Assembly (NCBI GenBank): GCA_022266195.1
Contig: WHVY01000001.1
Coordinates: 9,796,001 to 9,860,000, forward strand
Reading direction: 5' to 3'
Source: Tetranychus cinnabarinus
Taxonomy: Eukaryota > Arthropoda > Arachnida > Trombidiformes > Tetranychidae
DNA length: 64,000 nt
Part shown: positions 1 through 13,210 of the stretch, piece by piece
How the letters are laid out: the number at the start of each line of letters is the position of its first letter
Numbering within the stretch: position 1 is the first letter of the stretch
The notes under the pieces: model-generated
Database searches by the model: none
Told to the model about the DNA's origin: nothing
The model's input: the letters and a program-made list of their open reading frames with translations, nothing else
Made by a program: the position numbers and the translations under genes

Positions 1-3000
1 CCTCCTCCTCACCATCTTCATCAACCTGATCATCTTAACCAACTAACTATGCCATTCAATGTAAATGTGTGTTCACTTAAAACAAACAAAACATTGTAAC
101 TCTTTTTGTTTCCCATTTCAATCTTAAAGGTAACTTTGTCAAAATGCAATTGCAATCATAAAAAACTGATTAAACTGATTTGAAGGTTTGCACGTTCAGA
201 GTAATAAGTGAAAAAAGTGTAAATTGCAAATCGCAAATGAATATGAAAAAAAAGAGCAAATCTTAAGTAAAGGTGCATATCAAGATGAAAAAGACAGTGA
301 AAAAACAAGGTAACACAGAGATGAAGATGATGAAGATGATGAGGATGAAGTAAAAAGAGAGGCAACCTTAATTTACGTGGGAACCAAAATTTAAGATTTT
401 TATTTAAGTTTACTTGTTATACCTTTTTTACAGCAAAAAAGAGGACTTTTCAAGTTTCCTGAGACTTTGCTAGTTGTTTTTATTTTTTGACTAGTTTTGT
501 TGTTTCCAAAGTCCCTGGATCTAGTTCAATCTCAATGTACTCGTACTGGTGTGAGAGGTCAGGTGACTTGAGTGTGCATCTAACAGTCCATGGCAAGGCT
601 TAACGAGTCTCAGGCCAAGCTAACAAGAGTGAGGTTCAACTGGTCGTGTTGAGAAAAGAAACTCTGATCTGGACTTCGAAGGAAAAAAACACGCGATGGG
701 AAAATAAAAGCAAAACCAGCGATTCATTTTAAGACGGTCCAGAGCTTGCTTTTTTTAATGCTTTCTTAGCAAAGCAGATGTCCTAAGATTCGTCCAAACG
801 AAAGAAAACTGGACTTTTCTCTTTTCCATCATCTTTATCTTCTCCTAAGTCCATTTCTCTCTTTCTATTTATCTTTCTTTTCTCATCTTCTCACTGAAAG
901 GCTCTCTTTCTTAGCCAACCTTATACTGTAGTAAGACGAACCATAAGACCATACGAAAGGAGCTCAACATATGCTCATATCGAGACAGACGGAAACTCTC
1001 TCATCATCATTTTCTTCTTCTCCTTCTTTATCTTCCTTAACCTTTCTGATCGCCAGTTGACCTAAGGTTTTATGTTTTTTTTCAAGGTTTTCTTAGACAA
1101 CGCTAGAAGCCATTTTACCTCACAATGGAGGCTTCCGATGGTTGTTGGCCTTGCGTCTTGTAACTTTTGTTGGTGAGTCTAAAGGGTTGCTTTGTGTCAA
1201 ATAGAATGATCAAGATGATGAAAAGAAAGAGAAGGAGTGAGGGAGTGAAAAAGACCGTTTGATCAGTCAGTAAAGGGTAAAGTTTTGTTCCACTTAAAAC
1301 CTCTTCTCTCTTACCTTTTCATTTTTCATCCCCATTATGGACCATTTAATATCCAGTTCCGGTTTAAAACGCTTTACCGTTTTCTTTATCCATTTCTTTA
1401 CCAACATCCACTATGATAACCCTTTCCTTAACTCTTTTTTTTTGGCTGGTTTGCAGAGTTTTCCTTGCTTAACCCTTTAAAGAACCTTTTCTTTACCACC
1501 TTCCTTGGCCAACCCCAACCAAACATGGAGCATAATTTTGTCAAAGCTTAAACATGAACATATTGAACCAGTCAAAAAACCATAAAGTATAATAAAAGTG
1601 AAAGGATTGTCCATTGAATTAGACAACTGGAAGAGTTGCTCAAAATTTTCTCTTCTTCTTCTTTTCCGTCGTCTTCTTTATCAATTTCATGTTGTCACTT
1701 TTTGCAACTGTTGTTGTTGATTGTTGTTGTTTATTTCCTCTCTTGAAATGCATCTTTAAACTCCTTTAACTCTTTAGCTATTTAACTCTTTCAAAGGTTT
1801 CAAATGGACATTACGATTATTTCATTTCCTTCCGATCCCATTTAACTTATCGTTTTCACATTGCTGTTTCCTGTTATTCGCTTTGGGCTTGGTTTTGTTG
1901 ATATTGTTGCTTTACTCTGTTGTTTGGTTCCTCTCCAATGAGTTAATCAGTCCACAATCAGTTTACTATCATCATCACCAGCTTTATCATCATCTTCTGC
2001 AAAACATCAACCATCAAGAACAACATCATCCTTTTACAACTCATAACCTTTACCCAATCTCTTGAAACATACAGTAAACACATACTCTTAGGTCAAGCAA
2101 AACCTTCATATGTAACTTCATCTTCATCTTTATCTTCTCCTTCTTCTTCTCCTTCTTCTTCTGTCTTTAAACTTGCTGGTTCCAACATCTTAACAACATT
2201 TGAACATATGCTAGATGTTTTCCAGGTAAAATTAGTTTCCGCAGATCAACTGTTCGACTTTTCTCAACGCTTCCTTTTACCTAACCTGACCTTGACCTAA
2301 ACATTTGCTGGAAACATTTTCCCAAATATAAACTTTAAATAAACTTAGAAGCAAATGAAAAATATACAAATTTGAAAAACAGAAACATTGAACCTTTGGA
2401 AATCTTGGAATAATCTAAACTTCTTGATATTATTTTTTTGTCAGTTGCTAAAATATTAATAGATGAGTTGATGGTTGTAAATTGTATAATTAAAGGTTAA
2501 TCCAGCAACCTTTGATTATTAGTGTTGTCACAGTCAACTTTGGAAACTGCTGATTCCATGGTTAATGAAACTCTTAGGTATAAAATTAGATAACCATTTT
2601 AGATTCATTGTTTCTCTACTATTTTGTTTTGTCAATGAATAACATGAAAATATTAACTAACAAAATTATAATTGAAGTTCTCAGCACGTACAACGTGATG
2701 TGAATAATTTCAATTTTGAACAAAGACAGGGGAAAAAAGATGGAAGAAGGAAAAGAAATTATTACGATAATAATAACTATGATAATAACCATAGGAATAG
2801 CTGTTGAGCAAAGTATAAAGGCCATTGTAATAAAATAACGGTAACAAAGGTTAAGACCCGTTAGACTATTTTTAATGTGACCTCTTTCGACTCCTCGTAA
2901 GGAACTCATAACATCTTCTTTGACTTGGTTTTTTTCCTTCTTGCTTCTTCTTCCTTATTCACCTTTGGCCTCAATATTTTCCAGTGTAGACATCATATGG

Positions 3001-3817
3001 TAAGGGGGTAACCAGGTGACCGGTTAACTGTAAACTTTTTATCTCTTTTTTTGTGTACCAACAATTGATTCCAGTTGATGTAGCCAAATAATCATCATCA
3101 GCCTAATAAAGGTAATAATATTAAAGTTATCATTTCTGGTAACATAAGGGACGTCTCAGAGTAGGTTATGAAAAGAGGCAATCTTTTTAATCTATCAGCA
3201 ACAAAAGAAAGGCCAAAAGTTTAAGCCAATAACTCAGGTAAAAGGTCAGGATGGTCTAGAGTATGAAAAATAGGTTAAAAATGATAAAACAAAGCAAAAA
3301 AGGTTAAACATTTGAAGATATACAAAATGAGAAAATCTTCCCAAAGCATTGTCAACCTTACCTTGAATATTAATGAAGAGATTGTTTGTCAGTTGATTGT
3401 TGATTCTAGGTTGATTTTACGATGATTACTGGTTAATTGTTTAACTAACCAAGACATGATGAAGCACATAATAAAAAAAGCACGAAAAAAAGCGTGGCAA
3501 AAGATAACAAACTTGAAGCAGAAGATATAAAGATGAAGAAGTAGCAAAAAGGCTTGAACCAGACGAGATGAATAAAGCTTGTTAGTGAAACATTTAAAAT
3601 TGATTATAGTGACATAATTGCTGGAACTTGAACATGCTAATCGTAATATACAGTAAATCAGTTAAAGTATAGTTCAAGTTAATTGATTAAAAACATGATG
3701 ACAACACAATTAATGAACACTTGAACATGCTGTTATATTGAATGATTCACAAGGGTAACCGTGGACTTACCCCTTCAACAACTCTACTTACCTACACCGG
3801 CCCTATTTATTGAAAAT
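1..3817. other. Gene-poor non-coding stretch
   Basis: No coding region is supported here. The open frames are short, low in complexity (CTT, ATC and GAT triplet runs) and lack splice partners. The part from roughly 640 to 1700 is pyrimidine-rich and slightly less AT-rich than the rest. It could hold untranslated exons or regulatory DNA, but no element can be named. Confidence 0.6.
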
Positions 3818-3890
3818 GGCTCTGTGGCCCAACGGATAAGGCGTCTGACTTCGGATCAGAAGATTGCAGGTTCGAATCCTGCCAGAGTCG
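3818..3890 (+). tRNA. tRNA-Arg, anticodon TCG
   Basis: A 73-base cloverleaf without intron. The seven-base acceptor stem (GGCTCTG with CAGAGTC) closes with one G-T wobble and is followed by discriminator G. The anticodon stem TCTGA/TCAGA encloses the seven-base loop CTTCGGA, so the anticodon is TCG, reading CGA arginine codons. The T arm carries GGTTCGAATCC, which is also the internal B box. The A-box region is TGGCCCAACGGATAAG. A run of five T follows six bases after the gene. The sequence looks intact and functional. It sits alone, with a long inverted-repeat arm beginning 20 bases downstream. Confidence 0.97.
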
Positions 3891-3895
3891 ATATC

Positions 3896-3900
3896 TTTTT
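3896..3900 (+). terminator. Pol III terminator of the tRNA-Arg gene
   Basis: A run of five T begins six bases after the last base of the tRNA, the usual RNA polymerase III stop. Confidence 0.85.
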
Positions 3901-3909
3901 GATTTTATT

Positions 3910-4598
3910 AACATTCATTATAATTTAAACTTCTTAACTCAAATCCATTTCAATCTTTTCCAATACAGTTACACCAAACATTGATTGTTGATTCTTCCCA
4001 TTAGATATTTTCAAGACTCTTAATCATCTGATTCAGTCTATCGTTTAGTTTGTTGTATTTGTTGCTTATTTTTATGTTAACATTAATGTTTTGCTTTTTC
4101 ATTCGCGTTTCCTTTTTTGCCTTTTCTGACCTTTCTTTGGTCATTTTTTATGCTGCTAACAGTTTTCATTATTGATAATTTAGTAGACTAAATATCATAT
4201 GTCTGCTGATTGTTTATTATCATGATGACCGATTTGATTAGGCCTTTGAAAAGGTGATTTACTGAGGAAGAGCTAATAATATTTTGTAGCAAACCTTGAA
4301 TTATTGCGATCAGCATCACGAATTGATTTTAGATACAAATTTACACTTTCAAAGTGATAATCACAGAGATCATCATCATCTGTTTAATCCAATTTCACCA
4401 ATTAATCAAACATTCAAATTGTACTAAAACATGTTGCCCTCTATAAGCCTATTATTATCACATATATCAGGATAATTTTGATCTGTCAATTTTTTCAATT
4501 TTCATTTTGTGCTTTCATATTACAGCAAACGAGAAACAATGAATTGTAATTAGCTCTGAATCTTATAAGGTAAACATCGTTGACCAAGTTTGACCCTT
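3910..4598 (+). repeat. Left arm of long inverted repeat
   Basis: About 690 bases that reappear, reverse-complemented and nearly identical by eye, at 12028-12713. The outer edge is AACATTCATTATAATTT, just after the tRNA terminator. The inner edge is CCAAGTTTGACCCTT. No coding frame runs through the arm and no transposon-like ends or target duplications are obvious at its borders. It looks like a segmental inverted duplication rather than a named element. Confidence 0.9.
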
Positions 4599-5020
4599 CA
4601 ACTTGGTAAACAATCTTAGCAAATAGATGACAAATGGTGACAATCAAAAGCCAATAATAGTAACCTCTAGGCCTTCATTGGGTTAACCTTTGGCCAAGCT
4701 ATAAACCTAAATTGAATTGAAATTTTTGGGTTAAAAACTCGGAGAAGCAAAAAGTATGCTTAAAGAGTTGAAGAGGAAAAGTAATTAACATTTAAAACAA
4801 ATGAACTATTGATTGTTTACATATGACTGTAAGCAATAAAAAAAATTAGTTTTCACATCAGTTTCATTGTAATTTGTGTCTAACTTGAAGTAACCCTTCA
4901 ATGTTAAACAAAGTTGATTCCAGCGAATAAATAACCAATAATTTGTGTTAAAATGTTTCAAATGATGAAACAATTTAAAGTTAAATTGAAACTGCAAAAT
5001 AAGTTGAAAATATAAGGCCA

Positions 5021-5551
5021 AAAATGGACTGAAAATGAGCTGAAAAGCATCTTGAAAAGTAACATTTAAAACTCAATTGTTGGTCAAGCAAATAAATATA
5101 CAAAAAAGTGGCAATTTTTGCTCTTAAAAATGAACGAAAAAAAAGTTTCTTTTTTAGCAATTGAATGTTGATTACATTTGACTTAATTAGATCAAGTTCA
5201 CCTCAAATCAATTCATCAATTGACAGAAAGTTAAATTCAAATTGTTCAATGATTTAGTGATGAAAAGGATGGCGAATCTTCAACTTGACCATTTTCAAGA
5301 GTAAACATGATTCTGTGTAGGAGTTAATATCTACCTTAATATGAAAGTGCCAATTGAGAAGCAACAAAATGCTTCACAATCAGTCAATCATCATTACAAT
5401 CAACTTGATCATCATCAACATCAAATATCATTTAAAATGATTGGTAACAAAAAATATTGAACAAAATAACAATTGAAGTTGGAAGAGAGCAGCAAAAATG
5501 TTGACTTTAGTAAACATTTTGTTTTTCGATAATATTTACCTTAAAATTTTC
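5021..5551 (+). repeat. Direct repeat, copy 1
   Basis: Starts AAATGGACTGAAAATGAGC and ends near AATATTTACCTTAAAATTTT. The same stretch recurs in the same orientation at 8939-9669 with few differences, except for about 230 extra bases in the second copy. No coding content is seen. Confidence 0.88.
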
Positions 5552-8500
5552 TCTGTTTCAAGTGGACAGTAAATTGTTACTTTCACTTCAATTAATTAAC
5601 ATTGATTGTTAATCAGCTTGGTACGTGTTTCCCTCTCTACTTTAATTATCGTGTTTACTCATTAAAAGCAAAATAAGCGAGACTATTAACCTTGTTGTGT
5701 CCATTTCACCTGAAAAGGTTATCATCTTCATAATGAGAATCACTTTTACCTTTTATTTGTATTCATTTCAATTTTTTCGCCTTTCGTATTTTTTTTCTCA
5801 TTTTTTACCTCATCTCTGGCTCATTATAATCCATTGTCAAGGCAGATGATTTGCGTTAATTTGATTGCTAGTCCCTCATCACTAGTTTCAAACATCAACA
5901 TCATCTTGAAGATGAAAATCAGAAATTAATTGAAAGCAGACTTTCAATGGATAAGGAAGAGCCAAATGTTAAAGGTAAAAAAAACTGGCGTCTCACTTTC
6001 ACTTATCATTATTCATCTTTATTCATCTCTATCAAAATGATACTTTCAATGAAATTTTGGATGTTAGTCAAACGAATTGACAAAATAGAAATGCAAAAAA
6101 CAGACAAAATTGTTGTTAATATTCATAACATCGGTTGAAAGCAATCCATTGAAAGGTCAACTTGTAACCTCTTTGCAAAGATTCAATTGCAAGTCAAAAC
6201 AAAATTGTCTCATTGAATCTCAAGTAATAATGAGTATTTTTTGTGGTTTTTTTGTTGCTGTTGTCTTCACGATCAAAGTGATTATCATTTGGATTGTGAA
6301 GATAAAGTCTTCATCTTTCTTGTTTATTGCAAAGTAGCCTTGAAAAAGTGTGTAATATGAATGACTTTGTTTTGGGTTTGTAAGGAAATATGGATGAGAG
6401 AAGATGGAAAGATGAAGAAATTAAGAAATGTATCTTGGCGAAAGATGATGATGGTGATGATGAATGTGAAGATGGAGAAGAAAGGATCATTTCATGTTAA
6501 GATGAAGCCATTGGGGTGTGTTGGGATGAAGAGAAGAAAGAGGAAAACAATGAAGACAGGAAGAGAAGGTAAAGAAATGTAATGTAAGAAAAGTAGGTAA
6601 AAAAGAAGATCTTTCTTTCCTTTCTGTTTTTTCTCTCTCTCCTCATCATCATCATCATCTCTGTGTGTCTTGTGCTGTGCATCTGCTTCGACCATTGGGT
6701 GAGTGTCTTAAGAAAGGGCATCAATCGACTTGACTCGTTTTCGCCTTGCGTCTTCGTCTTCTTGGTCTTCTTCGCTCTTCTCTTGCCTTTCCTCTGCCAT
6801 CTTCCATCTTCTTTCTTTCTGCCTTTCTTTACTTATGTGTTTGAGCACATGTTCATAGTACATCTTGCTTAGCAGATGTAAGCTGAGTTTGTTTTAACCA
6901 TTTTCATTCACAAACTTTTCCCTTTTTTTTTTCTTCCTCCGGACCTTTAAACTTTCTTACCTTTTTCTTACCTTTGACCAGAAGAAAGGGCAGAAGAAAA
7001 GTTTAAATGTCTTTTACTTCGTCCTTTAACTGACCCTTTTTGTACAGTTTTTTGAAACATTTGTTTAGTCTGTTTAAACTTCGCAAACTTGTCCAACTCA
7101 TGGTGAAGCCGACGACAGCTGAGATGTGAACAAATCTGAAATGAATCGCTGGTTGCAATGTTTTTTCAGCCAATTTTCATTTTCTTTAAACATTCAATTT
7201 TTTGTACATTTAATTGCAAATTACAAGGCACACTTCAGAAGCCATTTTCAGATGAAAGTAATTTTATGGCGAAAACAAAAATCCTTCAAGTATTACAGTA
7301 AACCTTTAGTTGCAATTTGCCTCAATACGATCTTAACATTTTACGAAAAAAACTTGCAGACCTAATATTCAATAAACGATAATAATGATGATTTTAATTG
7401 TAAAGATGTTCAATGGACCATTGGTTAGCGTAAATAATACCAATAACAGTTAATTGTCTTCAGAGGAAAGAGTGACAATCAATCTTTGAACGAGCCAAAT
7501 ATCATCAACATAAATATTGTCTAAACTTATTGAACTTGAAGAAACCGGAAGATTTGGAGAGATGATGATGACAATTAGTTGCAAGCTTTCCTATCCAATT
7601 GGGCGATTATAATTATTAAGTGTAACTTCCTTGAAAGGTGAAAGTTTTTAAAAGGTAAAAGGTAAAAGAAGGTATAAAAAGATGAAAGTGAGAATAACTT
7701 TCACTTTATCTTCACCAAGGATAACATTTTACTTGCAGCTTGATTTACCTTTAATAATTACAATGACAATGGTTTAATAGTTATTGTGATAACGGGAATT
7801 GGCCTCAAATGGTCCCAAAATAGTATGGATATTGAGTTTAGGTTTCACTTTTACTTGTGAGTTGACCTTTTCTTCCGGGAAAGGAGAAGAAGGTGAAGAA
7901 TTGATTGTCTCTTTCAATCTCACTTTTCATCTTTCCATTCACTTTCATCTTCCTCTAACCATATTCAATGCCTTTTCACCATCTCGTATTGACACGTGAA
8001 AAGAGGACGTGTGTCCGTCTGTTAGTGTTTAGAGACACGCGTTACCTAGACTTGCGCCAGGTAAGGCCTTTGATAGTGAAAGTATGATGAAGATGGCGAA
8101 GATAAAAGGTGGCCAAAAAGCAGGAAAAGAGATTGTTATTTGCTTTCCCTTTTCCTAATAATAATAGCGATATTAAGAATAATAAAAATCTCTTTTCAGA
8201 ACAGAAGTCTTCTTTATCTTCACTTTCTCTTCTTTTACTTTCTCCTAACACTTGGATCTTCGTTATTCAAATGGCCACGATGTTTAAGATGCTTTGGACT
8301 TTCACTAATTGTAAGGGTCAATTCATTGCTTGTTTTAACTTTCCTTTTAACCGGATCTTAATCACAATTTTGCACTTCCTTTGGATATTATTATTATTGC
8401 TCATTTGATTTGTTGCTGGTACAAGGCAAATGATGATGATAATGAGTGAAAATTGTAAGTATCCAAATGAGTGAATCAGTTAATTGGCTATTTAATTCAG

Positions 8501-8680
8501 TGGTCCATTGATTTTGTCCACGTATTAGTAAGCTGTGACCACTAAATAACAATCAAATCATCGTTTAAATAGTTAGTTTTGGGTAAACAACTCTTTAACG
8601 ATCAGGAAATAACAATTCCAAGGGTACAAATGTATTGCAATTGTGAGTTAAATCCAATTTGAGTCCATTTAACCAGTGAA

Positions 8681-8795
8681 AGTCAATCTGGTTACAAATC
8701 CGATTACAAATTCAGGTTCAAGAAAAGTTTATTTTTTCTCAGAAAATCAATTAGCTTCATTAAGTAAACTTTACATACAGTGAAAATTAAATTGT
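8681..8795 (+). repeat. Short direct repeat, copy 1
   Basis: About 110 bases starting AGTCAATCTGGT and ending in CATTAAGTAAACTTTACAT plus flank. A diverged copy in the same orientation lies at 10276-10386. The two copies bracket the second segmental repeat copy and the mariner-like MITE. Confidence 0.75.
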
Positions 8796-8938
8796 AAATA
8801 CAATTGTATTAATAAATAAACAGTTCGGGTTAAGCAATTATTTAGATTAAAAACCTATTTTGATATTGAAAGTAAATGTTGATGAAAATTTCCGAATCGT
8901 TGTCGACTCGTGATCGGCTATCACTGTCCTTTGTGACG

Positions 8939-9669
8939 AAAATGGACTGAAAATGAGCTGAAAAGCATCTTGAAAAGTAACATTTAAAACTCAATTGTTG
9001 GTCAAGCAAATAAATATACAAAAAAGTAGCAATTTTTTCTTAAAAATAAGCAAAAAAAACACTTCTAAATCAATTTCTCAATACTGTAAGGTTCACCGAT
9101 TAATAGCTTTTCATTGTTGAGGTTTGACTATTGGAGGAGGAAAACTTATTATTTAAATAGACATCACTCAGCAATTGGTGGGCTTTTCAGACAAATTAAA
9201 ACGCTTCATTACAAGTTTTCTGGTATTTTTTGCTGTCAGGCTTTACTTGTTGCTCTAGCATATTGAATCAGCTGAAGAGTCTTTTAGCTTTTGCATGTTG
9301 ATTACATTTGACTTAATTAGATCAAGTTCACCTCAAATCAATTGATAAATTGACAGTAAGTTAAATTCAAGTTGTTCAATGATTTAGTGATGAAAAGGAT
9401 GGCGAATCTTCAACTTGACCATTTTCAAGAGTAAACATGATTCTGTGTAGGAGTTAATATCTACCTTAATATGAAAGTGCCAATTGAGAAGCAACAAAAT
9501 GCTTCACAATCAGTCAATCATCATTACAATCAACTTGATCATCATCAAAATCAAATATCATTTAAAATGATTGGTAACAAAAAATAACAATTGAAGTTGG
9601 AAGAGAGCAGTAAAAATGTTGACTTTAGTAAACATTTTGTTTTTCAATAATATTTACCTTAAAATTTTT
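8939..9669 (+). repeat. Direct repeat, copy 2
   Basis: Second copy of the segment at 5021-5551. Relative to copy 1 it carries an insertion of roughly 230 bases at about 9062-9290; otherwise the copies align end to end. A MITE sits 25 bases beyond its end. Confidence 0.88.
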
Positions 9670-9694
9670 ACTCTCAGGCAAAGATTATTAGGTA

Positions 9695-10230
9695 TTAGGG
9701 TGTCAAATAATTTTTGCGGTTGGATATGAAGTAAGCTTAGAGTCGACTGAAATTTCTGTAAATCAAATTTCCTTCGGTATTAATATAACGTTTCAATTTT
9801 TCACATAGAGCAATTGATGCCGTTCTTGTGATGGTTTGAAAATTTATGGTGAAAAAATCGACAAAAGTGATTTTGACGCTTGTTCCTGAGTAGTTCTCTT
9901 CTTGGAATCAATTTTCCAAAAATTAAGATAGATTAGAGTCCATAGAGATTAAATCAGGTACTTAGGATGGATTCGCAAGTATTCAGAATCTGAAGTTGGA
10001 AATTTTGTGACGCGCCGCTAGAAAAGTTGATGAAAAAAGTTGGTGAAAAAAAAAACTTTTTGCTCGATTTTGTTTCCCTTCAAAATTTGTAAAAATGCAA
10101 TAATTATGTGAATGTTTGTCCGATTTTGTTTTTTTTGTCTTTTATACTGACAAACCAAGGCCAAGTAATGTTTTAGCCAAAAAAGATCACAATCAAATCA
10201 TAGCGAACCGCAAAATTTACGACACCCTAA
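9695..10230. mobile_element. Mariner-like MITE (TTAGGGTGTC ends)
   Basis: A 536-base non-coding element. The left end TTAGGGTGTCAAATAATTTT is mirrored by the right end AAAATTTACGACACCCTAA; the inverted ends extend into TGCGGTT / AACCGCA. A TA dinucleotide lies immediately outside each end (9693-9694 and 10231-10232). TA target duplication and a TTAGG-type end fit the Tc1/mariner superfamily. No transposase frame is left. Confidence 0.85.
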
Positions 10231-10275
10231 TATAAGATACTGCAGGAACCGAGGGACAGATGTTAGTAAGGGACA

Positions 10276-10386
10276 AGTCAATCTGGTAACAAACTTTCGA
10301 ATACAAATTCAGGTTCAAGTTTATTTTTTATCAAAAAATCAATTAGTTTCATTAAGTAAACTTTACATTTAGTGAACACCAAATTT
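10276..10386 (+). repeat. Short direct repeat, copy 2
   Basis: Diverged partner of 8681-8795. It shares AAGTCAATCTGGT, ATTCAGGTTCAAG and TTCATTAAGTAAACTTTACA in the same order. Confidence 0.75.
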
Positions 10387-12027
10387 TAACTATTTCAATC
10401 TGCTAAATATTGAGATTAAATCTTAATTGTTGGTGAATTTACAGTTTAAAATATTTGGTTGCAATCACTTAGAAATTAAAACAAGACAATCATTTGGTCT
10501 AGTCAATGACCATCAGAAAAGTCAAATTGAAATTCAATTCCCAAATGGATTGATTGTCATCTATCAGGTAATCAACATAAACAATGTGTTTTTGAGGTTA
10601 AATCAGTTTTTTGATTAGAAACCAGTTTCCGTGTATAACAGAAGATAGAGTTAAGAATTTAAAAAATTTGTCAAAATCAGTTTCCGTAGGTGAAAGTTTT
10701 CTAGATAATGATTAAAGGAATGCTCGATATTTGAAGAAAAGTTGATTTAAATATTGACTAAGGTTGAATAATATGGATTGAAATGCTCTAATCATAATGA
10801 TTAAAATTTAAAGGAAGTGGCATAAATACATATTTGAGGTACAATTTATTCAACTAATCAATCAAATCACCAATCAACCTTGAATTAAATTAGCTTCATC
10901 TGTGATTATTTCCGATAAAGAGACAACCAGTGTACCAAGCGATTATCAAAAGTGTTTGATATAACAAACGACATATTGTGACAATTGACAACAATTGTAA
11001 GACAATCAATTGGATAATGTTGGTAAAAAATTGAGTGATCGGTTCCTATTTTTGACTATCTTTGATTCAAATTGAACAAATCAATGAAAGTTGAAAAATT
11101 AGAAGAAACAATTGACTTTAAATTAGATAACAAGATGCTCCAAATGGTCGCTTCACAGCTCCATTTGCGTTAATATTAATTACAGGTATCGAAAGGTGAT
11201 TCAAAGTTAAAGGTCATCTTGATCAATGGTTGTACCTAAGGAACAGAAGGATCCATTGAAGGAACTAGGAAGCTGCAAGTAAAAGAGGAAATTTAACTTG
11301 AGTATAATATTAATAATAATGATGATGATAATCGTGGCCAATGGAGGCCTTAAAGTAGAGTGTGTTTGTATGATGATGGAAAGTGAGAGTAGCCCACATA
11401 AAATTGAGGTAAAATAGGAAGATGAGGAGAAGAGGAAGAAAAAGGTTGAGCTTTTTTTGTGCTTAATCTTAGTTACATTCAGTGATTTCTTTCTCCCTTT
11501 TCTTATAAGATGTTGTTGTTGTTGTTACCTTATGTCCCATGTTTAGACGCGTGCCGCGTGTTCACCACGTACGACTCTAAAGATCCAGGCAGGTTTTATC
11601 ATCATCATCATCATTCAACAGCTGGTTTAAGCTGTGTAAAAGTGCATGTGTGTTGTATGTCTATGCCTGTGTCTGTGTTTTAAAGCTGCTTTTTCAAGTT
11701 TAAATGTGAGTGAGTAAGGAAACTAAAAGATGTAAATGAAGAAAGAGAAAAAAGTAAGACATTTAGAAAAGAAAGAAAAAAGAGACTGAGGAAGACAGAT
11801 GCTGCTATGATTGAATTTATCACAACAAACGCAAACGGATACACCTTCATCTGTTATTTTTTTGTTGATATGTCTAATAAGTATCAACGGATGTAAGGTT
11901 AACATCCGTCTGTGGATTTGGTGATCTACTTTAATTCAGATAACTTATCTAACATCCGAAAAAAGCACAAATCAATTTCTCAAGTTAGGTGTTTAAAGTA
12001 TCAGATTCATTATATTTAAATGAACTT

Positions 12028-12713
12028 AAAGGGTCAAACTTGGTCAACGATGTTTACCTTATAAGATTCAGAGCTAATTACAATTCATTGTTTCTGGTTT
12101 GCTGTGATATGAAAGCAAAAATGAAAATTGAAAAAATTGACAGATCAAAATTATCCTGATATATGTGATAATAATAGGCTTATAGAGGGCAACATGTTTT
12201 AGTACAATTTGAATTTTTGATTAATTGGTGAAATTGGATTAAACAGATGATGATGATCTCTGTGATTATCACTTTGAAAGTGTAAATTTGTATCTAAAAT
12301 CAATTCGTGATGCTGATCTCAATAATTCAAGGTTTGCTACAAAATATTATTAGCTCTTCCTCAGTAAATCACCTTTTCAAAGGCCTAATCAAATCGGTCA
12401 TCATGATAATAAACAATCAGCAGACATATGATATTTAGTCTAAATTATTAATAATGAAAACTGTTAGCAGCATAAAAAATGACCAAAGGAAGGTCAGAAA
12501 AGGCAAAAAAAGAAACGCGAATGAAAAAGCAAAACATTAATGTTAACATAAAAATAAGCAACAAATACAACAAACTAAACGATAGACTGAATCAGATGAT
12601 TAAGAGTCTTGAAAATATTCAATGTGATGAATCAACAATCTATGTTTGGTGTAACTGTATTGGAAAAGATTGAAATGGATTTGAGTTAAGAAGTTGAAAT
12701 TATAATGAATGTT
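12028..12713 (-). repeat. Right arm of long inverted repeat
   Basis: Reverse complement of 3910-4598, matching over about 686 bases with scattered substitutions and small indels only. It ends about 500 bases before the Delta coding start. The shared block has no long open frame. Confidence 0.9.
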
Positions 12714-13210
12714 ACAGAATCTCACCAGATAATGAGAATCTTTTTTCAACTTGTAGAAATGAATCTCAAAAGAAAGAGAAAAGTAAGAGAAAAAGAAAGG
12801 CAAAATTGGGAAACAAAGAGAAAAGGTTAAATAAAAAGTAAGAGAAAAAGAAAGAGACTGATGTGAGTGCCACCATCGGAGGTTCCCCAAGCTTCTCCAT
12901 AGGAAATCTCTCTCTTTCTTAGTCTCTTTCTTACTCTTTGAGCATAAGGTAAAGCAGAAAAGTAAGATGTTGCGCATGACACAACTGCTTGTTCGGTCTT
13001 CTCATCGTCTTGGTTATCAAGTTTAACTTAGTTTGCTTTTTCTCGTCAACAAACTCTCGTCAACTTTTTTCCTCTTTTTTTCTTTCTCTTCTCTTTTTTC
13101 CTTACCTTAACACTACTTTTTTGTCAAAGTATAACTTATATAAATATTATATTATTTTTGCGGCTTTGGATTTTTGCCCCCAATTTTTTTGTGTGTTCAG
13201 TAAATTAACA

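Larger units (their letters stand above)
3891..13210. other. Long non-coding interval upstream of Delta
   Basis: More than 9 kb with no supportable protein gene. It contains two inverted-repeat arms, a direct segmental repeat, a short direct repeat pair and a MITE, listed separately. The remainder is AT-rich with triplet runs. Being directly upstream of a developmental signalling gene it may hold enhancers, but no specific site can be read from the sequence. Confidence 0.5.

Noticed and set aside
6492..6724. Basic Lys/Arg/Met-rich overlapping frames on both strands
   Set aside because: They come from GAAGA/TCTTC and GATGAT tracts and are not protein-like.
12989..13210. Upstream extension of the Delta frame by 74 codons
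   Set aside because: The extension is low in complexity, and ATG 13211 opens a proper signal peptide directly before the conserved N-terminal domain.
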